Positions 26,513 through 35,375 of a stretch of DNA of 64,000 bases are shown piece after piece (position 1 is the stretch's first letter; every line of letters starts with the position of its first letter). The notes under the pieces were generated by a model that was not told the DNA's origin, did not search any database, and worked only from the letters and a program-made list of their open reading frames with translations. Made by a program: the position numbers and the translations under genes. The stretch spans positions 2,927,001 through 2,991,000 of the forward strand of contig NZ_CP129013.1 in NCBI RefSeq assembly GCF_020524035.2, written 5' to 3'. This DNA comes from Bacillus carboniphilus (lineage in GTDB: Bacteria > Bacillota > Bacilli > Bacillales > JAIVKR01).

Positions 26513-28085
26513 ATGACAATAACGTTCACGAGTGGCCCTATTGATAATACAAGTTTATTAATCAATCCTGTCGAAGTAAGAATAAGAAATACTGACTCGG
26601 CAAACCAGGCCAGTGTAACCATACGGTTTGTTAATGAGTCTACTTCACCAGAAACCTTGGTTAGTTCTAATTCTTTTCTTGTCAACGCTTCAAGTACAGA
26701 AAGTCTATCTTTTAATCCAGTTGGAATCTCATCTTTCTTAATTGAGATTGAAGTTAGTCTTGCCAACCGTAGCGATGAAGTAACTGCTACTACTGTGCAG
26801 CCAACTGCCACCCTTTTTTCTGGTGCTACTTTTGTTGAGTTTGAACGTTTTCTTGTGTCAAACCCTGAGCAACTACAAGAGATTGATTATCCTGAAACAC
26901 CACAATTAAATTTGTTTGTTCCAGATTCAATCGGATGTGATGGAACCATTAATGGAGATGTAACCTTAGGGGGTGTCCCCCCAACCTGGAATTAGCGTGA
27001 CTCTGTCAGCAAGTACGACAGGTGTTTCTTTTTCTCCAAATCCTGCAGTTACTAATTTAAGCGGAAGTTTTACCACGAATATATCCGTTGACTCTTCAAA
27101 GTTTACAACAGATGTTGTAGTTGGAGCGTCTGCTCAAGTTGGTAACCAATTTGTTCAAACGGTTGCTGTTATGAGTGTGTTATGTGGATTTGTCGTTTAC
27201 ACAGCAAATCTTGCCCCTCCATTTGGCGATAATGTTTCTGTCGTTGATGGAGTGACTAATAGTGTGATAGAGACTGTGACACCAGGACAAAGCCCTATTA
27301 GCGTTGTAGCCAATCCATCAACCAAGTTGGTGTATATTTCAAATGTTACTTCTATGGATATTTCTGTACTGAACGGAGAAACAAACACAATTATTGACAC
27401 TATTAGCATAGGGGTATCTCCTGGTTTTCTAACTTTGACAACAAATACAATACCAACAAAATTGTTTGCACCATTAGACATAGCCTCTGTTTCAATTATT
27501 GATACTGAAACAAATCAAATCGTAGCGACATTATCCATTGGATCTGAACCTAGAGTTCCCTCCGCAAATCAACAAACGAATCTCGTCTATATCCCTAACA
27601 GTGATAATAACAATGTTTCCATTGTAGATGGGGAGACAAATACCTTAATTGGTACGATAACAGTGGGTGACTCTCCGCTTGGAGTGGCTGTTTCAGAAAT
27701 AACCACACCACCTAAATTATATGTCACCAATAGTAATGATAACAATGTTTCTGTTGTGAATTTAAATACAAATACAATCATAAACACTATAACGGTTGGT
27801 ATGCAACCTTTTCCTATTGCAGTTAATCAGACGACAGAATTGGTTTATGTAGGGAACAATGATGATGCCACTCTGTCTATCATTGATGCCAATACCGACA
27901 CGATAATTTTAACAGCATTTCTTTCTTTAAATCCCTCATTTATAGCCATCAATGAAGAAACCAATCAGTTATATATCACTAATGGAATGCAGTTTCTTGG
28001 GGTGTTCGATGCGAACATAAACCAGTTAACAGATGTGGTTGTAGTAGGTGGAGGAGTCAACTCCGCTGCGGTTTTGACTTGCTAA
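26513..28085 (+). CDS. YVTN beta-propeller surface protein, copy 1 (one frameshift)
   Basis: From ATG 26513 (GAGGAGG upstream) about 155 residues form an unknown beta-rich N-terminal domain without a signal peptide. A C6 run at 26977-26982 shifts the frame. With five Cs it would read GGVPQPGISVTLSAS and continue to 28085. Downstream comes an Ig-like segment, then about seven YVTN-type blades (LYVTNSNDNNVSVVNLNTNT is typical). A paralogue lies at 55.4-56.9 kb. The lack of an export signal suggests assembly on the spore by the mother cell, but that is inference. The shift may be a sequencing error or phase variation. Confidence 0.75.
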
Positions 28086-28086
28086 A

Positions 28087-28112
28087 AAAGAGACTGTCAC
28101 TTCAGTCTCTTT
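28087..28112 (+). terminator. terminator after YVTN gene 1
   Basis: AAAGAGACT ... AGTCTCTTT stem; the right arm is itself T-rich. Confidence 0.8.
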
Positions 28113-28119
28113 ACATAAC

Positions 28120-28413
28120 TTAGTCTAAGGATCTCAAAGAGGGGTTTAAAATATTAATAAGGATAACCTTGCAAATCGTAAAAATACTGGTCAAAATGAC
28201 AGTCATATTTGTAACCCTGTCAATCCATTGAACCTCTATAAACAAGAGAATAATCCAGCTTAACAAAACAATAAACAAATATAGCGATAAGTTTATGACG
28301 ACGGTTATGATTAAGGGATGTTCTTCGTTCACTTTCAAGTCGAACAACACATGGGCAAAAATGAAGAAGAAGCTATAAAAGAAGATATCAAAATTTGCGC
28401 CTGTAAAATCCAT
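28120..28413 (-). CDS. hypothetical membrane protein
   Basis: About 97 residues with three hydrophobic segments (FDIFFYSFFFIFAHVLFDL, the LIITVVINLSLYLFIVLLSW region, and a C-terminal ILTSIFTICKVILINIL). ATG 28413 has GAAGGGTG about nine bases upstream; a GTG at 28425 overlaps that site. No family recognised. Confidence 0.55.
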   Translation of the reverse strand: MDFTGANFDIFFYSFFFIFAHVLFDLKVNEEHPLIITVVINLSLYLFIVLLSWIILLFIEVQWIDRVTNMTVILTSIFTICKVILINILNPSLRSLD

Positions 28414-28531
28414 TTTTGTAGACACCCTTCAAAGAGAGATTTTTTTAAGAGTTTCATGATGATTGCTTTCTATCCATCTCTCTATTTTGCCCACTTATAG
28501 AAGTATATATGAGAGGTTTATACGAAGGAAA

Positions 28532-29402
28532 TTAGTTTGGTTCCATATGGATATGAACATAATAAACATTATGTTTATCCATTAGGGCATGCTCTACATC
28601 GGTAGAAATATCATGGGCGTCGCAAATATCTAATTGACTATTTACAAGAATAATTAAATCCACAACCGATTGATTACCGTATCTCCTAGCCTGTATACTT
28701 TTCACTTCTTCTACTCCGTCAACATCTAATGCCGTTTCTTTATAACACTCAATATCTTCTTCATCATAGCCATCTGTTAAATAATGTGTCGCATCTCGGA
28801 AAATATCCAACCCTGTCTTGCAAATTAACACTCCCACAAAAAACGCCGCTAATGGATCTAGCCACGGGAGGTAAAGGTGGGCACCAATAATTCCAACAAC
28901 CGTTCCAATACTTACTAAAGCATCAGATAAATTATCCTTTGCCAGCTGCATAAACGGCTTGGCTATTAATTTTCTTTGCTAAGTTTTTATTATATCGATA
29001 AACAGCGAACATTACAGCTGCACAAAAGAGTCCTGTATAGGCAGAAAACAAGTCTGGTGTTTGGGCATTTCCTTCTAAAACTGAAGCTCCAGCTTTAAAT
29101 AAGACTTGAAAACCAACAATAATCATAATAAGTGATGCAACTAATGAACCGATGTTTTCCGCTTTCCAATGACCATACGTATGATCATGATCGGCTGGTT
29201 TACGTGAAAACCTTAGCCCAATTAAGACAGCAACTGAAGCGACAATGTCTGTTGCGTTATTCAAACCGTCAGCTCTTAAGGCTTCAGAGCCCGCCCAATA
29301 CCCAACAATTAGTTTTAAAGAAGATAAAAATAAATAGGCGATAATACTAATAATAGCTCCCCGTTCACCTAATTTAATTTGTTCATATCTTTCTTGGTCC
29401 AT
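28532..29402 (-). CDS. cation diffusion facilitator (MneS/YeaB-like), one frameshift
   Basis: The N-terminal part (ISIIAYLFLSSLKLIVGYWA, ADGLNNATDIVASVAVLIGL, HDHTYGHWKAE) and the C-terminal part (KDNLSDALVSIGTVVGIIGA, then the cytosolic domain ending YYVHIHMEPN) are in different frames. One extra G at about 28942-28943 separates SQAVYAAGKG from AKDNLSD. Both metal-site motifs (DGLNN and DNLSD) are intact. The sequence resembles the Bacillus manganese exporters MneP/MneS, though zinc or iron cannot be excluded. A base-call error is the simplest explanation for the shift. Confidence 0.82.
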
Positions 29403-29574
29403 TAGAATCCCTCCACTTCCTTACCCATTTCTATCGTATCAAGCCCATGCCGAGTGGGTCTATAGCAACGTTTTTTCGCCTTCCTATATAATTATGAGTT
29501 GTATAAAAAAGTTTTATTTAGCTAAAAAACATTGAATGAAACAACACAGTCTATATGTTCCTCTAGTTCCAATA

Positions 29575-29600
29575 CATTTAAACAAACGTTTGATTAAATG
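29575..29600. promoter_or_regulatory. palindrome A (TTAAACAAACGTTTGATTAA), upstream of cupin gene
   Basis: The 20-mer at 29578-29597 is extended by CAT/ATG on each side to a 26-bp sequence with only one mismatched pair. It lies in the 358-bp gap between the divergent CDF and cupin genes, about 85 bases upstream of the cupin promoter. The form is that of a TetR-type operator. Apart from this and the promoter, the gap holds nothing recognisable. Confidence 0.55.
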
Positions 29601-29680
29601 ATGTTTATTGTTGAAGAAGCCAAAAATATTCATTATGGAAAAAAGATTTAAAGTTTAAATGAGAGTTAATGAAAAGGAGT

Positions 29681-29709
29681 TTGACAACACTGAAGCCAAC
29701 ATCTATCTT
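29681..29709 (+). promoter_or_regulatory. sigma-A promoter of the cupin gene
   Basis: TTGACA (29681-29686), 17 bp, TATCTT (29704-29709). Consensus -35 with a fair -10. Confidence 0.6.
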
Positions 29710-29760
29710 TCATTTTTCCTATGATAAAATAAATAAAAAAATGTATGAAGGAAGGTAGGC

Positions 29761-30129
29761 ATGGATATTTATCAATTTAATAAAGAGGTTGGAAAAAAGG
29801 TTGAAAAGTTTAATTCGGATTTTATAATGTCTCATATAATTCAAACTCAAAAACCGTCTCGCATAGGGTGTATGTATTTAGAAAAGAATGGAATCATTGG
29901 TTATCATGAAGCAGTTGTTCCACAGCTTCTATTGGTAGTTAACGGAGAGGGGAAAGTAAGAGGAGAAAAGGAAGAGTTTGTACATGTGAAAAATGGAGAT
30001 GCCGTTTTTTGGGAAAAGGGAGAGTGGCACGAAACGAGAACAGATACTGGATTAACAGCCATTGTCATTGAAAGTAAAGAATTAAACCCGGCATCATGTA
30101 TGCCTTTAGCAGAGAAAAAACGTATTTAA
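29761..30129 (+). CDS. cupin-domain protein
   Basis: 122 residues, one beta-barrel domain: IGYHEAVVPQLLLVVNGEGK and VHVKNGDAVFWEKGEWHETR are the two cupin motifs with metal-type residues (His in GYHEAV, His in WHETR). It could be a binding protein or small enzyme. GAAGGAAGGTAGGC precedes the ATG. Identical palindromes flank the gene (29.58 and 30.13 kb). Confidence 0.85.
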   Translation: MDIYQFNKEVGKKVEKFNSDFIMSHIIQTQKPSRIGCMYLEKNGIIGYHEAVVPQLLLVVNGEGKVRGEKEEFVHVKNGDAVFWEKGEWHETRTDTGLTAIVIESKELNPASCMPLAEKKRI

Positions 30130-30145
30130 ACAAACGTTTGATTAA
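30126..30145. promoter_or_regulatory. palindrome B, overlapping the cupin stop codon
   Basis: TTAAACAAACGTTTGATTAA, identical to the core of palindrome A. It overlaps the TAA of the cupin gene and is followed after five bases by the cupin terminator hairpin. Confidence 0.5.
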
Positions 30146-30150
30146 GAAAA

Positions 30151-30187
30151 ACAGGTAACCCATTAACCGGGAATATACCTGTTTTTT
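30151..30187 (+). terminator. terminator after cupin gene
   Basis: ACAGGTA ... TACCTGT stem followed by TTTTTT. Confidence 0.85.
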
Positions 30188-30323
30188 ATTTCTTATTGGC
30201 GATAGTAAGCCCATTTTTAGTTGGTTTGTGAAACTTGTCCAATCAATATAGACAGTTCTTTCATATTATTAATATAAAAGATAGAGATTTCTTAGAAAAA
30301 ATCTGAAAGAAAGGAGAACTGAA

Positions 30324-31040
30324 ATGAATAGTAGATTGTGGGATAAAATGTTAATTGTTATGAATAGAGGAAAAATGAAGAATGACAAGAAAAAACTTTT
30401 TCTTGTATTTTGTAATCACAGAACTGGTTCAAGTGCAACAGCTGGAGTTTTATCTCAATTAGGTGTTCATATGGGTGATACACTTTTAGAGCCGAATGAA
30501 AATAATCCAAAAGGCTATTTTGAGAATAAGCTCTATGTCTCAATAAATGAAAATATTTTGCATGAGAATGGAGCAACGTGGATTGAACAGCCAAATTCTC
30601 TTAAGTTAAAACGATCATCCAGAATGGATAAGAAAATATCTGAATTCGTTGAAAGTCAGCAAAGGAATGTTTGGGGATTAAAAGACCCTAGGACATTATT
30701 AACATTCGAACTTTGGGAGCCTTTTTTAAAAAAAGACAATGACATCTATTATATTTTCGTTCATCGTGATTTTGAAGAATCGAAACAATCATTAATAAAA
30801 CGAAATGGATTTTCCCCAAAGAAAGCAAATGACGTTTTAATCCCCTATTTGAAAAAACTTCATTATTATCGTCACATTTATTTGTCTTCTGAAGAAAAGA
30901 TTATTGACGTTTCATTTGATAGTCTTGTCTCTAACCCCAGAGTATTTACAGCCCATATTAATCATTTACTAGGACATCCAGAAGAAAAAAATTTTAAAAA
31001 AGTATTTTCTTTTATAGATCAAAGCCTTAAACATTATTAG
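30324..31040 (+). CDS. sulfotransferase family protein, copy 1
   Basis: 238 residues. FCNHRTGSSATAGVLSQLGV is a P-loop-like PAPS-binding motif, WGLKDPRTLLTFELW holds the second nucleotide-contact segment, and IFVHRDFEES follows as in bacterial sulfotransferases. It would transfer sulfate from PAPS to a glycan or other acceptor. AAAGGAGAAC precedes the ATG. A glycosyltransferase follows and a close paralogue lies at 32.9 kb, suggesting joint modification of a surface glycan. Confidence 0.8.
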   Translation: MNSRLWDKMLIVMNRGKMKNDKKKLFLVFCNHRTGSSATAGVLSQLGVHMGDTLLEPNENNPKGYFENKLYVSINENILHENGATWIEQPNSLKLKRSSRMDKKISEFVESQQRNVWGLKDPRTLLTFELWEPFLKKDNDIYYIFVHRDFEESKQSLIKRNGFSPKKANDVLIPYLKKLHYYRHIYLSSEEKIIDVSFDSLVSNPRVFTAHINHLLGHPEEKNFKKVFSFIDQSLKHY

Positions 31041-31273
31041 CCCTATTATAAAGAGAAATATGTGAGAACAATATTGAGCAATAAAGCTCATCAATTAAAT
31101 CAGTAAACATTTATATTATTCAAGTTCTCCATACTTTCATAGAATGAAAAAGTGTGAATAACATATAGTGATAGTAAGTGAAATAATAGGATGTTCAGCA
31201 ATGAATCTTTTGACAGAGCATCAAGTTGTTGTTTAATTTTAGGTTATCTTCTTTTGGATGGGGGAACTTTCGG

Positions 31274-31946
31274 ATGAGTGACAATAAGGTATCTGTTATT
31301 TGTTGTTACAATAAAAAAGATGTTTTACAAGGCATGTTATACAAAAGCTTAGAAACACAAACCATATCATTTGAGTTTATTCCAATAGACAATACTAATA
31401 ATCACTTGTTCACCTCTGCCTCAGCTGCACTTAATTATGGAGCTAGGAAAGCGAAAGGGGAATATGTGGTTTTTGTACATCAAGATATAAGGATTGACAG
31501 TCCTACCTTTTTGGAATCGCTTATTGATCATTTTGAATCTCACAAACCATGTTTATTAGGTTTAGCCGGAAGAAGTGAAGATTTTCATGCCTATTCCAAT
31601 ATGAAGCACGGGAAAAATCAAGATGCAGGGTCGAAAACTTTGATCACACCTGTATTAGTTCAAACGCTAGATGAATGTTTTATTGCATCCGAAAGAGATC
31701 TCTTTCTTCAGTATCAATTTGATGAATGTTTATGTGATAGTTGGCATCTATATGCTGTTGACCTATGTCTTTCTTGTGGGAAGGATGGAATTAAGTCGTA
31801 TGTAGTTCCTGAACCAGCTTACCCACCAATCTACTGGTGATTTGGATAGAAAGTACTACAAAACTTTAAAAGAACTAATAGAAAAGCATAAAGATCATTA
31901 TGACGTTATTTATACGACAAATACAATTGTTCGAACGGACCATTAA
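31274..31946 (+). CDS. family 2-like glycosyltransferase, one frameshift near the 3' end
   Basis: VSVICCYNKKDVLQGMLYKS, AALNYGARKAKGEYVVFVHQ and DIRIDSP give the nucleotide-sugar binding region with a D-x-R-x-D variant of the DXD motif. At CCC 31822-31824 one surplus base turns AYHQSTGDLDRKYY into a stop. Past it the frame reads YYKTLKELIEKHKDHYDVIY and TTNTIVRTDH to a TAA at 31944. The tail pattern (KYYKTL...KHK...IYTT) is typical of the family. The ATG at 31274 follows GGGGGA. Its role is probably linked to the flanking sulfotransferases. Confidence 0.75.
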
Positions 31947-31962
31947 ACAAACGTTTTATTAA
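31943..31962. promoter_or_regulatory. palindrome C, overlapping the glycosyltransferase stop
   Basis: TTAAACAAACGTTTTATTAA, one base different from palindromes A and B. As at palindrome B it overlaps the stop codon and is followed by GAAAAACAGG and a terminator stem. Confidence 0.45.
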
Positions 31963-31967
31963 TGAAA

Positions 31968-32229
31968 AACAGGCAAACCTTTCGACTAAAAGTGCGTGTT
32001 CAAAAAGTAGGGAAAAAAAGGACGCTGAAGAACGAGGCGGTCTGCTTAATGAACACAGGCTAAGTACAGCCACGTCCTGTGGCAACGCCTGCGCTAGCCC
32101 GTCCTGGGCGTCGAAGCACTCACAGTGTACGTTCTTGGTACATGAGGAGCGGAAAAGCAAACCAACAAAGTTATTCAACCGACATTTTTTTAGGGCTTTT
32201 TGAACAACCTCTAAAAGGTTTGCCTGTAT
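31968..32229 (+). terminator. glycosyltransferase terminator split by a MITE
   Basis: The left arm ACAGGCAAACCTTT (31968-31981) and right arm AAAGGTTTGCCTGT (about 32214-32228) are perfectly complementary but separated by the inserted element at 31993-32210. Without the element they form an ordinary hairpin with an 11-base loop. Confidence 0.75.
31993..32210 (+). mobile_element. MITE-like repeat family 1, copy 3 (218 bp, perfect 7-bp target duplication)
   Basis: Begins TGCGTGTTCAAAAAGTAGGG and ends GGGCTTTTTGAACAACCT. It is flanked by CTAAAAG at 31986-31992 and again at 32211-32217. It is longer than copies 2 and 5 because it keeps a central block with CCACGTCCTGTGGCAACG and CCCGTCCTGGGCGTC. 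It encodes nothing convincing. Confidence 0.88.
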
Positions 32230-32231
32230 AG

Positions 32232-32288
32232 CTAAACAGTATCTTTCACCTCATAAAAATGAAAAGTAGCTTTAAACAATCTCATCAT
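32232..32288 (-). CDS. putative 18-aa peptide downstream of yrzI
   Basis: MMRLFKATFHFYEVKDTV, with AGTAAGGAGGAATA directly upstream of the first ATG. The ribosome site is unusually good for so short a frame. It starts 34 bases after the yrzI stop and could be co-transcribed. No homologue recognised. Confidence 0.4.
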   Translation of the reverse strand: MMRLFKATFHFYEVKDTV

Positions 32289-32322
32289 TATTCCTCCTTA
32301 CTGATTAGTATCAATTATAAAA

Positions 32323-32460
32323 TTAGTTAAAAAACATACGGCTATGTTTGCTTTTTACTTCTTCCATTAACTCTTCGACATGTTGCTGATGATGGATTTG
32401 TTGTGGTGTCATTTCACGTCTATTGACGGTAACGACAACAAAGAAAAGGTTAATCGTCAT
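32323..32460 (-). CDS. yrzI: YrzI family small protein
   Basis: 45 residues: MTINLFFVVVTVNRREMTPQ, then QIHHQQHVEELMEEVKSK. The NLFF.VVTV opening and the E-rich amphipathic helix match YrzI of Bacillus. The ribosome site AAAGGAGGTGAT is near-perfect. YrzI-type genes occur in Bacilli as tiny, strongly expressed proteins of unknown role. Confidence 0.75.
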   Translation of the reverse strand: MTINLFFVVVTVNRREMTPQQIHHQQHVEELMEEVKSKHSRMFFN

Positions 32461-32540
32461 CTATATCACCTCCTTTAAAAAAGTACCTTCGTTGTTTCTT
32501 AAATTCAGCTAAGTCATATAAAGGTCTTTACAAATAATCA

Positions 32541-32570
32541 AAAAAACTCCAAGAGAACTTCTCCTGGAGT
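32541..32570 (-). terminator. terminator-like hairpin upstream of yrzI
   Basis: On the minus strand ACTCCAGGAGAAG pairs with the second half ending CTCTTGGAGT, followed by TTTTTTT. It lies between the 27-aa frame and yrzI. Confidence 0.65.
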
Positions 32571-32588
32571 GAAAAAAACATATAAAAA

Positions 32589-32615
32589 CTACAGGAAATG
32601 TTGCTCGTCCTGTAG
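32589..32615 (-). terminator. second terminator-like hairpin upstream of yrzI
   Basis: CTACAGG ... CCTGTAG stem followed on the minus strand by TTTTTATATG. It ends the transcript of the 27-aa frame, or acts as an attenuator in front of yrzI. Confidence 0.6.
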
Positions 32616-32643
32616 CAATAAACAATCATAAACATATACATGT

Positions 32644-32727
32644 TTAAAGGATAGAATATATCGGCACAGGTCGAATAATATATGGTGTTTTTGTTGGTAG
32701 AGATAAATAAATGGATTGGTTAAACAT
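32644..32727 (-). CDS. putative 27-aa peptide
   Basis: Opens MFNQSIYLSLPTKTPYII and ends RPVPIYSIL. CTAAGGAGGTCGG stands eight bases before the ATG, and a terminator-like hairpin follows 29 bases after the stop. The tight RBS-frame-terminator layout supports a real mini-gene. No family recognised. Confidence 0.4.
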   Translation of the reverse strand: MFNQSIYLSLPTKTPYIIRPVPIYSIL

Positions 32728-32852
32728 GTTATCCGACCTCCTTAGTAATAATTTTCTAGTAACATTAAAACATACTTAGAAAGGTTTGTAAATACCAATT
32801 TAGTATTTTTTTTCTTATTAATAAAGAAGTTTCTGAATAGGAGAGTATATTA

Positions 32853-33512
32853 ATGGATAAAAACAAGTTGTTTCTTATTTTTTGTCTTCACCGTTCAGGT
32901 TCAAGTGCAACAGCTGGAGTGTTAGCTCAATTAGGCGTTCATATGGGGGATAATCTATTGCAACCTAGTGAAACGAACTCAAAGGGATATTTTGAAAATA
33001 AAGACTTTGTATCCATAAATGAAGTGCTTTTGTACGAGAATGGAGCGAATTGGGCTAAGCAACCAAATCCTTTTAATTTGACGTTATCATCCAAAATGGA
33101 ACAGGTCATTTCCAAGTTTATCGATTATCATCAAAGAGCTGTTTGGGGACTGAAAGATCCGAGAACTTTATTAACATTTGAACTGTGGGAATCTTATTTC
33201 AAAAGAAGCAATGATATTTACTATATTTTTGTTCATCGTGACTTTCAAGAATCAGTGGTATCTTTAATGAAAAGGCACCAATTTACTGAACAAATAGCAT
33301 ATGAAATCTTGATTCCTTATTTAAAAAGACATTATTACTATCGTCATATTTATTTATCGTCAAATGAAAAGGTTATTGATATTTCATTTAATGATCTCGT
33401 ATCAGACCCAAGTTTATTTACAGCTCAAATGAACAAAATTTTAGGAAACCCAAAAGAAGAAAACTTAGAAAAAGTACGATCTTTTATAGAAGAAGATTTA
33501 AAACACGAATAG
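32853..33512 (+). CDS. sulfotransferase family protein, copy 2
   Basis: 219 residues, closely related to the protein at 30.3 kb along its whole length (FCLHRSGSSATAGVLAQLGV; WGLKDPRTLLTFELW; FVHRDFQES; YYYRHIYLSSNEKVIDISF). PAPS-binding residues are conserved. GAATAGGAGAG precedes the ATG. The two copies bracket the glycosyltransferase, so the set is an ancient duplication with a glycosyltransferase between. Confidence 0.8.
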   Translation: MDKNKLFLIFCLHRSGSSATAGVLAQLGVHMGDNLLQPSETNSKGYFENKDFVSINEVLLYENGANWAKQPNPFNLTLSSKMEQVISKFIDYHQRAVWGLKDPRTLLTFELWESYFKRSNDIYYIFVHRDFQESVVSLMKRHQFTEQIAYEILIPYLKRHYYYRHIYLSSNEKVIDISFNDLVSDPSLFTAQMNKILGNPKEENLEKVRSFIEEDLKHE

Positions 33513-33611
33513 AGGACGGTCCTTATGTTTTTTCCTCTAACGTGTATTGTTCAGTAAGTCTCAATATATGTTAAACTATCATTATTAAAAATGTACAGAG
33601 AGTGATATTGT

Positions 33612-35375
33612 ATGCCTGATTGGTCCTATCATATTCTTTTTAAACCATTTCTTTCTAAAATGTCATCTTTAACGTCTAGAGAGTTTATCCATCGAGGGAT
33701 GAATACTGTTGCATCTCTCCCTGGAGGATCACATATCATCAATTTCCTAGGAAGAGAAGAATGTTCTCCTTTGTTAAAGAAGACTAAAGATCAGATTGTC
33801 TTTTCGAATCCAATTGGTATTTCAGGTAGCCTTGACCCTCAACTAACAGGAACAAAGGCTTTTACAAATTTAGGGTTCGGTTTCATTGAGATTGGTCCGG
33901 TTACGGTCGAGAAAAGAGAAGGAAATGCAACTGCAATTGATTTCAAAAAACAAACGATTGATTTTCTTGAAAAATTCGAATCTATTGGATTAGAAGCGAC
34001 AAAGAGAAAGCTGCAAAATATAGAGTTTAAACAGCCGTTATTTATTCGTCTAAAAGGTACGAGTGAAGAAAAGCAATGGATGATTCAAGAATTAGAGGAG
34101 TTTGCATCCGCTTTTGTTGTTGAGGATAAGGATGTGGAAAGGCTTCATACGAAGAAACCGATTTACTTAGCCATACATATTGATCAGGCGTCTATGGAAG
34201 GAATAAAGGAATATGAGGGAATTATTCTTGAGGACGAGTATGACCCTCAAAGATATGTAAAGGTCATCAGTGATTTAAGAGAAACCGGGTACGATAAGAC
34301 AATTATGACAGTAGGAGCTGTGAAAGAGCCGCAAGATGCTTTGGGAATCATAGATGCAGGAGCAGATTTCATCATTCTTAGTAAAGAATATGTCTTTTCA
34401 GGTCCTGGTTTAACAAAAAGGATTAATGAAGCGCTTCTTAATCGACTGTCAACAAAGAATGAAGTGATAGATGGCTGGCAATATTATTGGTTGTTCGGTT
34501 TAATGATCGTCATAGGGGGGATATTAGCCCTGTTCATCAGTTTACAATCTGTTTTATTGCCCTACGATGAACAGTTTCTGCAGACGACTAAAGATGAAAT
34601 ATGGTCTTTCAATAAAAGAATTCTCTTATTTATGTCTCATGATCGAATGACGTTAGCTGGTACGATGATTTCAGGTGGAATTGTGTATATGTCATTGGCG
34701 AGACATGGTGTAAGAAAAGGGTTACTTTGGACTAAGCAAGCAATAGATATAGCTGCAATTGTTGGGTTTTTAGGCATATTCTCATTTATTGGCTATGGTT
34801 ATTTTGATTGGCTACATTTAGTCTTTTGGTTACTATTAATTCCCTTTTACTTATTAGGTTTTATCAAAACAAAGGGGTTAACGAATACGCCTAGTTCAAC
34901 CAATCTAAGAAACAATAAATGGTGGAAGCTTAGTTTGGTTGGTCAGCTTTTCTTTGTCATTCTCGGCTTTTCTTTTGTCATTGGTGGGCTAGTTATATCC
35001 TATATTGGCGTAACCAATGTGTTTGTATCAACAGATCTATTATACCTTTGTATGCCTCCAGAGATTTTAGATGAGTTTAATCAAAGGTTGATTCCTGTTA
35101 TTGCTCATGATCGAGCAGGGTTCGGGAGTGCTCTATTAAGTGTTGGCTTATTAGTTTTGATGCTTGCGCTTTGGGGGTTTCAACAAGGGAATCGATGGAT
35201 GTGGTGGACGTTATTTGTCGGTGGTCTACCCGCTTTTTTCACAGGAATTTGGATTCATTTTAAGATTGGCTATACAACCTTTATTCATTTATTACCTGCT
35301 TATTTTGCTTTGTTTTTATTTGTCATTGGTCTAATACTCAGTTATGCATTTTTACATAAGGGTGATGAAGGATGA
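33612..35375 (+). CDS. dihydroorotate-dehydrogenase-like domain fused to a duplicated membrane domain
   Basis: 587 residues. Residues about 45-280 resemble class 2 DHODH: NPIGISGSLDPQLTGTKAFT, FGFIEIGPVTVEKREGNA, and at the end TVGAVKEPQDALGIIDAGAD, FIILSKEYVFSGPGL. The catalytic N-x-SxPNT loop is missing, so orotate synthesis is doubtful though FMN binding may remain. Residues about 290-585 hold eight hydrophobic helices in two similar halves, each with an HDR motif (LLFMSHDRMTLAG; VIAHDRAGFGS) and later W-x-HL. No pyrimidine genes are near. The stop overlaps the ATG of an AraC regulator by four bases, indicating a coupled pair. Confidence 0.8.
   Translation: MPDWSYHILFKPFLSKMSSLTSREFIHRGMNTVASLPGGSHIINFLGREECSPLLKKTKDQIVFSNPIGISGSLDPQLTGTKAFTNLGFGFIEIGPVTVEKREGNATAIDFKKQTIDFLEKFESIGLEATKRKLQNIEFKQPLFIRLKGTSEEKQWMIQELEEFASAFVVEDKDVERLHTKKPIYLAIHIDQASMEGIKEYEGIILEDEYDPQRYVKVISDLRETGYDKTIMTVGAVKEPQDALGIIDAGADFIILSKEYVFSGPGLTKRINEALLNRLSTKNEVIDGWQYYWLFGLMIVIGGILALFISLQSVLLPYDEQFLQTTKDEIWSFNKRILLFMSHDRMTLAGTMISGGIVYMSLARHGVRKGLLWTKQAIDIAAIVGFLGIFSFIGYGYFDWLHLVFWLLLIPFYLLGFIKTKGLTNTPSSTNLRNNKWWKLSLVGQLFFVILGFSFVIGGLVISYIGVTNVFVSTDLLYLCMPPEILDEFNQRLIPVIAHDRAGFGSALLSVGLLVLMLALWGFQQGNRWMWWTLFVGGLPAFFTGIWIHFKIGYTTFIHLLPAYFALFLFVIGLILSYAFLHKGDEG

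Noticed and set aside
31906-32178. 90-codon minus-strand frame near 32 kb
   Set aside because: Runs through the MITE and a terminator arm; composition is that of the repeat.
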